From the NCBI GenBank assembly GCA_004369085.1, contig ML210421.1, positions 1 to 31,350 on the forward strand: DNA of 31,350 bases, given 5' to 3'. The DNA comes from Coprinopsis marcescibilis (lineage: Eukaryota; Basidiomycota; Agaricomycetes; Agaricales; Psathyrellaceae). This document shows, one piece after another, positions 1 through 10,382 of the stretch. The notes under the pieces are model-generated. The model had not been told where the DNA came from. It did not search any database and saw nothing but the letters and a program-made list of their open reading frames with translations. The translations under genes and the position numbers were made by a program. Numbering within the stretch: position 1 is the stretch's first letter; each line of letters starts with the position of its first letter.

Positions 1-589
1 CGGATGTCGCAAAACTGGGCCTATACAGTCCCATAGTCATTATGAGCAACTTTGTAATTATACTCTTCCTTAGCTACACATGCGAAACGTTTAAATCTGG
101 TTTGACTATCCCTGCAACTATTCCTCAAAACGCGCCGCACAGCCACACCGCACTCGCGGGTACCGTCAGTCTCTCAGCTATACCGGGCCTCCCCTTTGAC
201 AGACAGTTATAACATGCAGAATTCAGCTCAAAATTAGTACGTACAACCCTAGAGCCCTTGGGTACAAGTTAACAGTCTCAGGAGATCAAATAGCTCCATC
301 TCCACGGCAGCACACGAAGACATAGCCACCGAAGGTCGGCATCACTTGAGCTCGCGCGTGAAAAATCGAACCTTACCCTTCTCGAACACCGTACCGGACA
401 CCAAACTCGAAAAGGGGGAAAAGAGGAGGGATGATGACTAAGACCCTTCACTATCGTTCCGGGAACAGCAATTTCTACGAAGCTCCCGGCGACTACAAGT
501 CTGAGTCGTATGGCGGAACTAAGGACTTGGACTTGGATGAACAAACACCTGGCCACTCTGAGCTTTCCTTGCGTTTCAGATCCCCATAT
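1..589. other. left-edge region with no supported gene
   Basis: I see no gene I can support here. A 68-codon plus-strand ORF (431-637) reads into a possible splice acceptor (tttcag, ending about 580), so it could be a leader exon of the NACHT pseudogene. It has no recognisable domain and no counterpart upstream of the inverted sister copy, so I leave it uncalled. Confidence 0.4.
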
Positions 590-828
590 TCAACCCAAAT
601 CAATGACAACCTTCAAAGGCGATGGAGAAGCCATTGACGTGATCCTGCCAGAACTTGAACAAGTAATGTCTTGATCCATTACGCCACAGGTATAGCTTTT
701 ACTGCTGTCAATGGGACTCCCACATTCCCCCTTCTGACTCTGTTCAACGTCTCTTGCTCGTTTCCAGGCCTCTCTTTTAGAAACCAGATCTTGCCATTGT
801 TGCTGCGGGGAATTGCCTTGCTTGTAGT

Positions 829-3107
829 ATGCCTGGCTGCTTTGGATCATGTTCGTTCTGGGGGAAGGGAAAGAGGGGGCAGTCCTCCACCACTGGAGAC
901 CAGACTGAACTGTCAACAACGCCGGTATCCCAAGCATATCGTGAGGCGACATCAATTCATGCAACCCCTATGGATTCCACGTCCATACCAAGCGCAGGTC
1001 AGGTCCAAGGTACGCGTTCACAGCGCCCATAGTAGTAGTTCTTTGCAAGGCGCCTAAACGTCCAGCAGCTACGTCTACCGCGGCCTATGCAGGGAACGGG
1101 CCCAATCAGAACTTGCACGGAAATGGATTCTTCACGAGCGCATCCGGCTTTTCCGTGATAAACTCTCATATGGTGGACTACTCTGTCAATATATCAAGCC
1201 TGAGGGAAGCGAGAGTCAATGGTGCGTTAACTGCAATTGTTGGCCCCCTGTTCGCGTTCTGATTCTTTCTCCGCGCAGGACTTGAGAAGCTTCTGAATCA
1301 CATCGCCCCAAGTGCTCTCTATAACTCTGCAGAGCGGTTCGACCCTCCAAAATGCGACGAGAATACCCGTGTTAGGCTCCTCCAGGAGCTCATGTCCTGG
1401 GTGAGGGACCGACTTGTCTCAAGGCGGATCCTGTGCATAACAGGGCCAGCGGGCTCGGGAAAATCAGCTTGACAGCAAACCACCATTGAAGGAAGCGCAA
1501 AGGACGGCAACCTGCTCGCTGCTTTCTTTTTCTTTGCAGGAGACGGGCAAAGAAACCTTCTCGACCCACTCATTCCAACGATCGCGTATCAAATCGCCCA
1601 AAGAATCACTGAAGCGAACGAACCGATTATGCTTGCTGTGGAACGCAATCCTACCATATTCAATCTGAAGATGGAGGCACAGGCGGAATCATTGATCATC
1701 GAGCCACTTCGACAGGCAATGTCTGCGACTGGCGTATCAACTGCCAACTGGCCTTGCACCATATTCATCGACGGAATCGACGAGTGTCGAGGAGAAGAGA
1801 ACCAATCACGTTTGTTAAGCATGGTCAAGGCTATCACCCTCGCTTTCAACAACACCGACTTCCGCATCAAATTCCTCTTGGCCAGTCGGCCAGAGTATGC
1901 CATGCGAACAGCGATTTCCTCCAAAGGAATTTTTGGCGCCACCGACAACTTTCTGCATTGCATCGACCTCAGCAAGTACGATGCAACGGCCGACATTCGC
2001 CTCTATCTCAAACGCCACTTGCGCAACATTGGCAATAGCAGTGATTATCCGTTGCCTAGCACGGGTGTTTGGCCTTCGGACGAAGATATTGAAACACTGG
2101 TGGCCAACGCCTCTGGCCAGTTCATCTATGCATCGACAATTGTCAAGTACCTATCCGATAGACGTCGCTCACCAGTCAAGCATTTACAGCTCATCCTGTC
2201 TTGGCGACCTGGTGTTTTACAGAAAGAACGACCGTTTGCTGCACTTGACACCCTCTACACCAACATATTCGTCTCTGCGCAGGAGACGTACAGTGGTAGC
2301 AGGGACATCGACGACCCACTGGTCATTGTCCGCTATATCAGGATGTTGCAACTGGTGGAGGAAGAAGCCAAGATCTCGGTTCGCATTTCTTCGTTGGAGG
2401 GGATCATGTCGCTCGACCAAGGGGAGTTGGACATTGTCATATCTGACCTGCACTCCATCGTCAAGTCGCTAGGGGACCACTACCGCGACCCCTCCCTCCA
2501 GCTCCGTTTCCACCACAAATCCGTCTCCGACTTTTTGGGAGACTCGAGTCGATCGGGGCCGCTCTTTGTTTCTCTCCAAACCGCTGCAATGCAATGGCTC
2601 ACTAGGTCCACGGCGTGGATAGAGGAAGCAGATTCAACAGGTACATACCCAAGGATTGGCTTAATACTCCGTTTCTGCAAGAATATAATTGACGCGTTTC
2701 GTAGAGACCCGCTCCTGGACCAACAACCCGTGCGGAGGAGAAATGTCAGGAGCAGGTTCTACTGCCATTGCAGTGGTTACTATCTGGAACTATTGCGCCA
2801 ATAAGTTTTGGGATAGGTATCTCCTGAACCCGGACGACGAGCTGCGGTATCTGGGTCTGCTTGTGACGGCACAACCTAGCTTTTGGGAGAACATTCGTTT
2901 GGCGAGCATAGACAGCAAAAGAGGACTTCGAACAGCCCGGGGTGTAGTTGGTAGATATCTCGCACAGTGCGAGGGCGAAGTTTTTGATATTTGTGTAAGT
3001 TGGCTCCCTACATTTTTCAGTGGCGGCGTCTAACATTTATCGTAACGTAGGGAAGTTCTGTGGAACTTCATGACCTTCAAGAGGTACTCCGAAAACTAAA
3101 GTGGTAG
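829..3107 (+). pseudogene. NACHT (STAND) NTPase, disabled left copy
   Basis: This is a broken paralogue of the gene at 3241-5502. Exons inferred from splice sites and the sister copy are 829-1009, 1069-1221, 1279-2994 and 3051-3107; the introns are 59, 57 and 56 nt. The P-loop GPAGSGKS is intact, but codon 1470-1472 is TGA where the sister has a Leu codon, stopping translation two residues after the Walker A serine. The frame then runs open to 2804 with the Walker B-like block FIDGIDEC and the FLLASRPE motif. Around 2640-2690 the frame shifts and about 90 nt present in the sister are missing or scrambled; homology resumes in another frame (WNYC, NPDDELR). The last intron (2995-3050) keeps a good gtaagt donor, a ctaac branch and a tag acceptor, and leads to an 18-codon final exon ending TAG at 3105-3107. 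The ATG of the sister's exon 1 is not conserved. NACHT proteins of fungi act in non-self recognition and cell death; this copy cannot make a full protein. Confidence 0.85.
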
Positions 3108-3240
3108 TAGTAGTATTAGAGGTTTCTAGTGCGTTTGACAATTTGTACGTGTAATAATACATGGATGATTGGCATATATACTATCAGGTTAGTTTGTGCA
3201 GTAGTTATTGAAGGACTTGAGGTTCCACAGATCCCGTACC

Positions 3241-5502
3241 CTACGTAACATACATGTTAGACGCCGTGACCGCCATAGGTAGGGAGGGAGCCGAGAAGAT
3301 ATTATAACATTCACGGTTACGCCGGGCGAGGAATTCACCAACCATACCCTGTGATGTTATGGGCGGTCTTCCGTCCTCTGCGTAGGCCATAACAATATTC
3401 CTCCAAAATACGGGGGTTGCTCTGACAAGCATACGCAGAAATCGCAGCTTGTCGTCTGGGCTCAAGGAGCGCTTCTGCCAAATTTGATAAGAACAATAGT
3501 CCCAGATATCCACCGCTGCGCCAAGGTGTACTGCTGATCTTCTGTCTTGGTACGGGTTGCAGAACTCGATAAATTTTCCCAGGGAGCGAATCGCTGCAAA
3601 ACAATACAGAGCGGACCAGTTAGATTTTTCCATAAACAGGTTCCAATCTTTCGTTTTCGCACCTATTGAATCTGCTTGCTCAATCCATGCCATGGATCTT
3701 GGGAGCCATTCCAATGCAGCGCTTTGGAGAGAAACGAACAGCGGCCCCGATCGGCTCGGGTCATCCAAAAAGTCAGAGACGGATTTGTGGTGGAAACGAA
3801 GCTGGAAGATGGCGTCTTTCAAGTTCATATCATGGTCCCGTAACGATTTGACGATGGAGTGCAGGTCAGACACAACAATGTCCAGCTCCCCTCGGTCAAG
3901 CGACATAATCCTCTCCAGGGAATGAATGGTTATTGTCCTGCCTTGCTCCTCCACAATCTGCAACATCCGGATATAGCGGACAATGGCTTGTGGGTCATTG
4001 CTTTTCCTGCTCGCACTATACGTCGCCTGCGCGGCAACGAATATGTTAGCGTAGAGGGTGTCAAGGGTATCGAACGGTCGTTCCTCCTGTGAAACACCAG
4101 GTCGCAAAGACAGGATGAGTTGCAGGTATTTGAAGGGTGATCGACGTCTGTCGGACAGGTACTTGACGACTGTCGCTGCATAGATGAACTGGCCAGAGGC
4201 GTTGTCCACCAATGTGTCAATATCCTCGTCTGAAGGCCAAACATCCGTGCTAGGCAGCGGATAATCACTGTCGCTGCCGATTTTGCGCAAGTGGCATTGG
4301 AGGAAGCGGCGAATGTCGGACGTTGCGTCGTGCTTGCTGAGTTCGATGCGGTGTAGGAGATCGGGGGTCGTCCCAAGAACTCCTTTGGGGGAAATTGCCT
4401 TTCGCATGGCATACTCTGGCCGACTGGCCAAGAGGAACTTGATGCGGAACTCGGTGTCGCTGAAAGCGAGGGTGATAGCCTTGACCACGCTTAACAGACG
4501 TGATTGGTTCTCCTCCCCTCGGCACTCGTCGATTCCGTCGATGAATATGGTTCGAGGCCAGTTGGCGGTGGATACACCAGACACGGACATCGCCTGTCGA
4601 AGTGGCTCGATGATCAAAAATTCAGCCTGTGCCTCCATCTTCAGCTTGAATATGGTAGGATTGCGTTCCACAGCGAGAATAATCAGCTCGTCCGCTTCAG
4701 TGATTACTTGGGCGATTTGAAATGCGATCGTTGGAATGAGTGGGTCGAGAAGGTTTCTGTTGCCATCTCCCGCAAAGAAGAAGAAAGCAGCGAGCAGGTT
4801 GCCGTCCTTTACACTTCCTTCGATGGTGGTTTGCTGCAGGGCTGATTTCCCGGAGCCAGCTGGTCCGGTCATGCACAGGATCCGCCTTGCGACAAGTCGG
4901 TCCTTCACCCAGTCCATGAGCTCCTGGAGGAGGATTACACGGGTATCTTCATCGCATTTTGGAGGGTCGAACCGCTCTGCAGAGTTATAGAGTGCACCTG
5001 CAACCACGTGGCTTCGAAGCTCATCAAATCCTGTGCGACCATTAGGATGGCGGTAGGGAGGAAACAATTGCAGTTAACGCACCATTGACTCTCGATTCCC
5101 TCGATATATTGAGAGACTGGTCTACCATTGGAGAGTTGTAGACTGCAAACCCTGAGGCGCCCGAGAAGAAGCCATTTCCATGGAAGTTCTGGCTTGGTCC
5201 GTTCCCTGTATGGGCGGTGGGCGTAGCTGCCGTTCGATTCGAGCGATTGGCACAAGAACTGCTAATACACCGAAAAGTCATAAGCGCGTACCTTGAACTT
5301 GACTTGTGCTTGGTATAGATGCGGAATCTATAGAGGTTGCAATGCTTGACCAGTAGTTATCGTTACCTTGGGATACTGGCCCCAAAGCAGCACCGGATGA
5401 CATTCCATTGGTGGAGGGCCACTTTCCATTCCTCGAGAGCATATACGAACCGGAGTGTCCATCCATGCGTGTCCAGGCAGCCTTCTCCAGCGACACAGAC
5501 AT
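3241..5502 (-). CDS. NACHT-domain STAND NTPase, right copy
   Basis: Predicted 714-residue NACHT NTPase, a fungal relative of NLR immune receptors and of HET-E-like incompatibility proteins. Model: 5502-5292, 5226-5083, 5030-3241, with introns of 65 and 52 nt; the phases agree and the total is 715 codons including the stop. The Walker A motif GPAGSGKS is at about residues 174-181, the Walker B-like FIDGIDEC at about 281-288, and LLASRPE follows. The N-terminal 118 residues include the FFSGAS-type block seen in basidiomycete NACHT genes; I see no known effector domain. The C-terminal half (helical, with LRFHHKSVSDFL) has no WD40, ankyrin or TPR repeats, so it may be an adaptor-like or shortened receptor. 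The last 15 or so codons read through what is an intron in the sister copy, and the stop TAG (3243-3241) is the old splice acceptor. Start chosen at the first ATG of exon 1. Function in allorecognition or defence is inferred from the family only. Confidence 0.85.
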
Positions 5503-5715
5503 CTAATTTCTGAAGGAGGATGAGGGAACAAGTTGGGTGTATTCAGGAGTGGGAATGTTGACAGTCCCAGTAACAGCAAAAGCGATGTCTGTACGCGTGA
5601 CTGATCAGTTCTTCTGGGTCAATGGCTTCTCAAGCAACAGCTCGTAGACCTGACAGTCATCGCGCCTTGAAGTCGGTATCTTTGATTTGATTTGGGTTTG
5701 GGGATCTGAGTCGGA

Positions 5716-7081
5716 AATGCGATGATAATGGCCAGGTATTTGCTCACCGTTTCTACGGCCCCTCTACATAATCTCTGCTTTGCGATACTTACTGAAGCGG
5801 CGTGGATGACAGGTAACATTTGCCTGTTTCTGGAGCATAAAAAGAAACGCAAAGAGAGATGCAATTTCGGTGGTGGTGGTGGTGGTACAAACGCAAGAGC
5901 ATCCACCACTGCATGGCGACGCCCGTGATGATAACCAGCTGCCCATCCTTCGACGGCAGGAATACAGTATGGTATATCCTTGTTTTCTATTTTCCGTCTA
6001 CACAACGGGCCAGCCGCGAGAAATTCTCAAATGGAGATCATACAAATTTTGAGGTCAATTAGGAACGCGCTTTACGGTCGACTGACAAGAGAATTTTCAT
6101 TTCAAATTTAGCTAAATGTTATGTAGGAGATATTTCTTTCGCAGGAGCGCGTACTCGAAGAACTGGGATCGGTTCAGCGAGAATCATATTCCTGCCAAAG
6201 AATTTAAATCTTTGCCCCATTTCCCCTAACCAGTGCCCACAGATTCAAGGCGCTGTAGTGAATAAGGGGCATATACGAGCGAAAGGCAACAAAGGAAAAA
6301 AAACACGAAACGGAGGCAAAGCTATAGAAAAAAAGATAAAAAGGTAGTAAGCGCAAACAGGAGGCCACTCGGTAAAGAGACGAAAGGTTGCGTAGAGTAC
6401 AACCATTCAACCCTACACCGACCGGCGCCCAGTCTACATGGTTGAGAAGACTATGGTTCGGGTCGCGGCCGCATCGTCGATCGTGTCGAGCGATGAATGC
6501 TAGGTGTGCTAGCATCGCATGTATGTATGCGCGGAATCGTGAGCGAGTATGCTCGTGACAGTCATGCAGTTAGCACGGAAAGCCACTCGGTAGAGCTTTT
6601 GTGGAAGACTCTCCGATGGATGCCTGGTGGTTGGCGTGCCTGGTAGTTGGCTGGGGTATGATATGCCCAATGATGCGTACACGTTGTGGTGTGCTGTCTG
6701 CGGATGGTACGAAAAGTGGCGGTCTAGGGTGTACGCAGAGCAGCGCTGCCTTGGTGGGGCTCTAGACCGGTGTAGCCACTGTCGTCTGCACCGAAAAGTG
6801 CTGCCTCGATTGGAGGCAGGTTGGAGGTACCGAGATCCAACCTTGCACGGCGGGCGTGCGAGGGGGTGAGCCCACTGCGCGACGCAGGACCAGAAGGACC
6901 ACTCGACGAGCAGGGTAGCGAGCTAAAGAAAGAACTCTCGACGCGGCCGACTATCTATACGAAAATAGACGTGGCAGTGCTGATGGGCTTGCCCCTGCTT
7001 GATCGGAAAGGGATCAGTAAACACAGGACAAAGTTTGAGGCACGTCTGGAGTGGGTTTGTAGTTGAGCAGTCTTAGCAGAC
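5716..7081. other. intergenic region between NACHT and SWI3 genes
   Basis: About 1.37 kb between the divergent NACHT copy (-) and the SWI3-type gene (+), so it should hold both promoters. Visible features are a (GGT)6 triplet run at 5869-5887 and an A/G-rich stretch at about 6290-6350. No ORF here has a recognisable protein family, and no TATA box is obvious near 7082. Confidence 0.5.
5869..5887 (+). repeat. (GGT)n microsatellite
   Basis: Six consecutive GGT units in non-coding DNA upstream of the right-hand NACHT copy. It is a short simple repeat, likely length-polymorphic, with no function implied. Confidence 0.8.
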
Positions 7082-9295
7082 ATGGATACTCCCAAACGCT
7101 CTGGATCAGCTGCTCTCTCAGCTTCAGATCCCAAAAAGATCAGGCTCAACGTAAACCAAGGTGCTTCGCCCGTCGACCCCGAAAATGCGACAGGAAAACG
7201 CAGCGAGCTCGACCCAATACAGGGCGCCGACATAGGCAACCTGCCAAACGACCCCTCGGGCTCAGCTGGTCCAGAAACAGGCTCAGGAAAGACCCGGGTG
7301 CTCAAAGACAAGGACGACGACGAGGGTGGTGGCGACGGCGATGTCTCGATGGCAGAGGACAACGATTCTGACGACAACGACGATGAAGACCCGGCCCAGC
7401 TCGAGGCGACGCGTTTGCGTCTCGAGGAACAGGCTCGAAAATATCTCGCAGCGCAGACACACGAGGTCGTCGTTCCATCCTACTCGGCCTGGTTCGACAT
7501 GGCCAAAATACATCCAGTCGAGCGACGCGCGCTTCCAGAGTTCTTCAACTCGCGTAACAGGTCCAAGACGCCAGCAATCTACAAGGACTATCGGGACTTT
7601 ATGATCAACACCTATCGTCTCCGGCCTACTGAATATCTTACAGTCACCGCATGCAGGAGGAATCTCGCAGGAGACGTCTGCGCTATTATGCGTGTCCATG
7701 CATTCCTGGAACAGTGGGGACTCATCAACTACCAGGCAAGCTTTTTTTCTGCCTATTCGTACCCCAAAGCTCATTTTCTGCGCTACCAGATCGACCCAGA
7801 ACAACGACCGGCGACACTGGCACCCCCTTTTACAGGCCATTTCCGCGTAATCCTCGACACACCCCGCGGAATGCAGTCCATGCATCCAGGCACCCGGCCC
7901 ACAAACCCAGCAGTCAACGGCGCAGCTTCAGGGGGGAAGCCCCAACCCGGTCCAACAGCCACCCCCGCTTCCCTCGAACTGCGCTCCAACATCTACCAAA
8001 CCAGCTCAAAAGCCTCCCGCCCACTCACCACCACCGAGGCCACCACCCTCGCCAACGGCAACGCCCCCGTCAAGACCAACGGCGCCGCCCCAGGCTCAAC
8101 CATCCACACCTGCGACACCTGCGGCGCCGACTGCACCCTCCTCCGCTACCACTCCCTCAAGGACAAGAAGTACGAAATCTGCGGCCCGTGCTACCTCGAC
8201 GGCCGTTTCCCATCCACCATGTTCAGCGGCGATTTCGTCAAGCTGACCGGCACGAGTACAGCCAGTGACGACTGGTCCGACCAGGAAGTCCTCCTTCTGC
8301 TCGAAGGCGTGGAGATGTACGACGACGACTGGGTGAAGATCGAGGAGCACGTCGGCACGCGGTCCGCCCAGCAATGTCTGCGCAAGTTCCTCGAGCTCCC
8401 GATCGAGGATCCGTACCTCAACACCGAAGGCTCGATGGGCCCTTTGCGGTTCGGGCGCATACCGTTTGAGCAGGCTGATAACCCGGTCATGAGCGTCGTT
8501 GCGTTCCTCGCTGGGGTCGTCAACCCCGCTGTCGCCTCCGAGGCTGCCAAGACCGCTCTCCACGAGCTCACGGGCGGGCCCAAGCCCAAAGTCGAGTCCC
8601 CCGGTGCGGAGGGACAGGGACAGACGGCGGACGAAGGCGCGTCGGCGAACGAGAAGGACAAGGATGAAGACAAGATGGACGAGGATGTCGCGCCAGGCGC
8701 CGGGCAGGACCCTTCATCCTCCGACGCGGCCCCCTCTGCAAAGCAGCCCGCGGGTGAATCAGACAACATGGCCGTCGACGCCTCCGCCTCTTCATCCTCT
8801 GGCGAGAATAAACCGGACCAGCTGCAAATGCAAGGCCAGACCCCGACGATCCCCCAAAGCAAAGTCGTCCGCGCCGCACACCTCGCGCTCAAATCCTCCG
8901 CCAAAGCCGCGCAGGCCCTCGCCGACGCGGAGGACACGCAGATCAAGAGCACGCTCGCGCAACTCGTCAAGCTCACGCTGAGTAAGCTCGAGCTCAAGAT
9001 GTCGCAGTTTGAGGAGCTGGAGGAGATTTTGGAGGAGGAGCGGAAGAGTTTGGAGAGTGCTAGGCTCGCGTTGGTCAATGAGCGGTTGGGGCTGAAGCGG
9101 TTGTTGGATAACGTCCGGGTGGAGCTGGCGAAGAGCGGGGGCGTGGTGGCCCCTGGGAGTGCGGCGATGAGTGCGTTGAATTCGCCGCTTGGGTCTGTTG
9201 GGCAGGGCACGGTCGTTGCGGATGTACCCCAGGGACAGCCTTTCGAGGTCAACCAGGGCCCGTCTCAGGACGCGCAGGTCTTGCAGCTGAGTTAA
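7082..9295 (+). CDS. SWI3/RSC8-type SWIRM-SANT chromatin remodelling subunit
   Basis: Core scaffold subunit of a SWI/SNF- or RSC-class nucleosome remodeller, acting in the nucleus. The spliced model is 7082-7735 plus 7790-9295, 719 residues. Domains in order: an acidic, low-complexity N-terminus (about 75-105); SWIRM (about 130-225, beginning VVPSYSAWF and ending WGLINYQ|IDPEQRP across the intron); a ZZ-type zinc finger (about 324-353, CDTC and CGPC pairs); SANT (about 377-424, DWSDQEVLLLLEG and RSAQQCLRKF); an acidic linker rich in Asp, Glu, Ser and Ala; and a C-terminal coiled coil (about 605-675, EELEEILEEERKSL). This domain order is that of Swi3, Rsc8 and SMARCC. The 54-nt insertion inside SWIRM is best read as a GC-AG intron, because family members are continuous at LINYQ-(I/V)DPE. 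Whether it is the Swi3 or the Rsc8 orthologue cannot be told from the window. Strong C/G third-position bias suggests high expression. Confidence 0.95.
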   Translation: MDTPKRSGSAALSASDPKKIRLNVNQGASPVDPENATGKRSELDPIQGADIGNLPNDPSGSAGPETGSGKTRVLKDKDDDEGGGDGDVSMAEDNDSDDNDDEDPAQLEATRLRLEEQARKYLAAQTHEVVVPSYSAWFDMAKIHPVERRALPEFFNSRNRSKTPAIYKDYRDFMINTYRLRPTEYLTVTACRRNLAGDVCAIMRVHAFLEQWGLINYQASFFSAYSYPKAHFLRYQIDPEQRPATLAPPFTGHFRVILDTPRGMQSMHPGTRPTNPAVNGAASGGKPQPGPTATPASLELRSNIYQTSSKASRPLTTTEATTLANGNAPVKTNGAAPGSTIHTCDTCGADCTLLRYHSLKDKKYEICGPCYLDGRFPSTMFSGDFVKLTGTSTASDDWSDQEVLLLLEGVEMYDDDWVKIEEHVGTRSAQQCLRKFLELPIEDPYLNTEGSMGPLRFGRIPFEQADNPVMSVVAFLAGVVNPAVASEAAKTALHELTGGPKPKVESPGAEGQGQTADEGASANEKDKDEDKMDEDVAPGAGQDPSSSDAAPSAKQPAGESDNMAVDASASSSSGENKPDQLQMQGQTPTIPQSKVVRAAHLALKSSAKAAQALADAEDTQIKSTLAQLVKLTLSKLELKMSQFEELEEILEEERKSLESARLALVNERLGLKRLLDNVRVELAKSGGVVAPGSAAMSALNSPLGSVGQGTVVADVPQGQPFEVNQGPSQDAQVLQLS
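7736..7789 (+). other. GC-AG intron in the SWI3-type gene
   Basis: The donor is CAG|GCAAGC and the acceptor CTACCAG. The intron is 54 nt, a multiple of three, without an in-frame stop. Read as coding it would insert 18 residues between LINYQ and IDPEQRP in the SWIRM domain, where homologues have none. GCAAG is the standard context of the rare GC donor class. Confidence 0.8.
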
Positions 9296-10382
9296 GAGTT
9301 CCGCGGTAGTTTTTAGCTGGTGTGAATTAATGCTACTGTTGCATGTATGACTGCCGACCGTTGTGTCGTCTGCTTTCTTGCGTCCCCCTGATCTCTTTTC
9401 AATCTTGTTGTACTGTTCATCGCTTTTGTCGTTGTTTTATAATCTCTCTCTCTCCCTGTAAACTGTAATTCAATGCTCATTGGCATATTGATACTGTCCA
9501 CGTCTTCTGTTCTGGTGGTCACAGCCTCACTCGACCCTACAAACGCATAAATATCTTGAAATTCAAAAAGAGCACACTACTTGAAAAAAAATCAACATCC
9601 GGTAACCCAACCCCCCCATAGTGAACGGAAAGGAAAGGAACAACCAAGACGAGCCCAAACCGACCGCCCATCCAATGGGCGGACGCGTCCTTCAATTAGA
9701 GCTTCACGTTCTTGCCACCAACTGAAAAAAATAAACGAAACGAGCGGGCGTGGCGACAAACAACAGCGAGCGGGGTGGACAGAGGACAGAGGCTCTCCCA
9801 AGATTGCAAGAAAAACAAAACAACGGGCTTAAAACGCCCACGATGAAGCTAAAGATGTAAGGCGAAGCGGAAACAGAAGCAGAAACAATGGAACGATGGA
9901 ACAAATGATGTAATGTATATGCATGCATGCAAAAAGCAAAAAAACAAAATGCATCAAGATAGACAAGTAACTAAGTAACTAAGCAAGTACACACTGCTAA
10001 AGCAGACGTTATATGAATGAACAGCGGGCGTAAGGCGGGATACAAGCCAGGGGGACGGGTCGGACGGGTCGTTCAGAGCAGGCCAAAATGCAATGATAGG
10101 GGGGTACGGCGGGGGGATACGACGAAATGCTGAGGATCAAAACAACAGCATTTCGCTAGTCGTGTAGATAGGGTAGATGTGTTGAGGGGGGTAGATTTCC
10201 AGGGTAGAGCAACTTTGTCGGTTGGTTGTGTGTGGTATTGGTATTGGCGTGACGTTGTTCAATTAAATGCGCGGACGTATGCTGTGGCGTGTGGTTGGGT
10301 ATGCAATTATATTGTGGGTTCGAGCTAATATCCGGGTCCGAATTCCTATTTGTGGGTATCTGGAGGCGCACAAGGGGACTGT
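9296..10382. other. convergent intergenic region (3' ends of SWI3 and KRE6-type genes)
   Basis: About 1.09 kb between two converging genes. It is rich in A and G runs and has a small direct repeat (taactaag twice, about 9967-9983). No family-recognisable ORF is seen. Presumably it holds both 3' UTRs; I cannot place polyadenylation sites with confidence. Confidence 0.5.

Larger units (their letters stand above)
590..5715. repeat. inverted (tail-to-tail) duplication of a NACHT gene
   Basis: Two diverged copies of one gene lie head-outward and tail-inward. The left arm is about 590-3107 (+) and the right arm about 3206-5715 (-). Similarity covers coding exons, both upstream introns and the 5' leader (agatcccca and gagaagccattgac stretches occur in both arms). 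It ends in a remnant of the last exon, tctgtggaac, present in both tails. The two coding ends are only about 130 bp apart (3108-3240). Many silent and amino-acid differences and unequal introns show the duplication is not very recent. The arms are too diverged for a simple assembly artefact. Confidence 0.85.

Noticed and set aside
431..637. 68-codon ORF as an independent gene
   Set aside because: No domain, and no counterpart near the sister copy; at most a leader exon of the pseudogene.
7736..7789. Reading the 18 codons as a genuine SWIRM insertion
   Set aside because: Homologues run LINYQ directly into (I/V)DPE, and the ends match a GC-AG intron.
8191..9252. 353-codon antisense ORF under the SWI3-type gene
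   Set aside because: It mirrors the strongly C/G-ending codons of the sense gene; its Ser-rich translation has no family motif.
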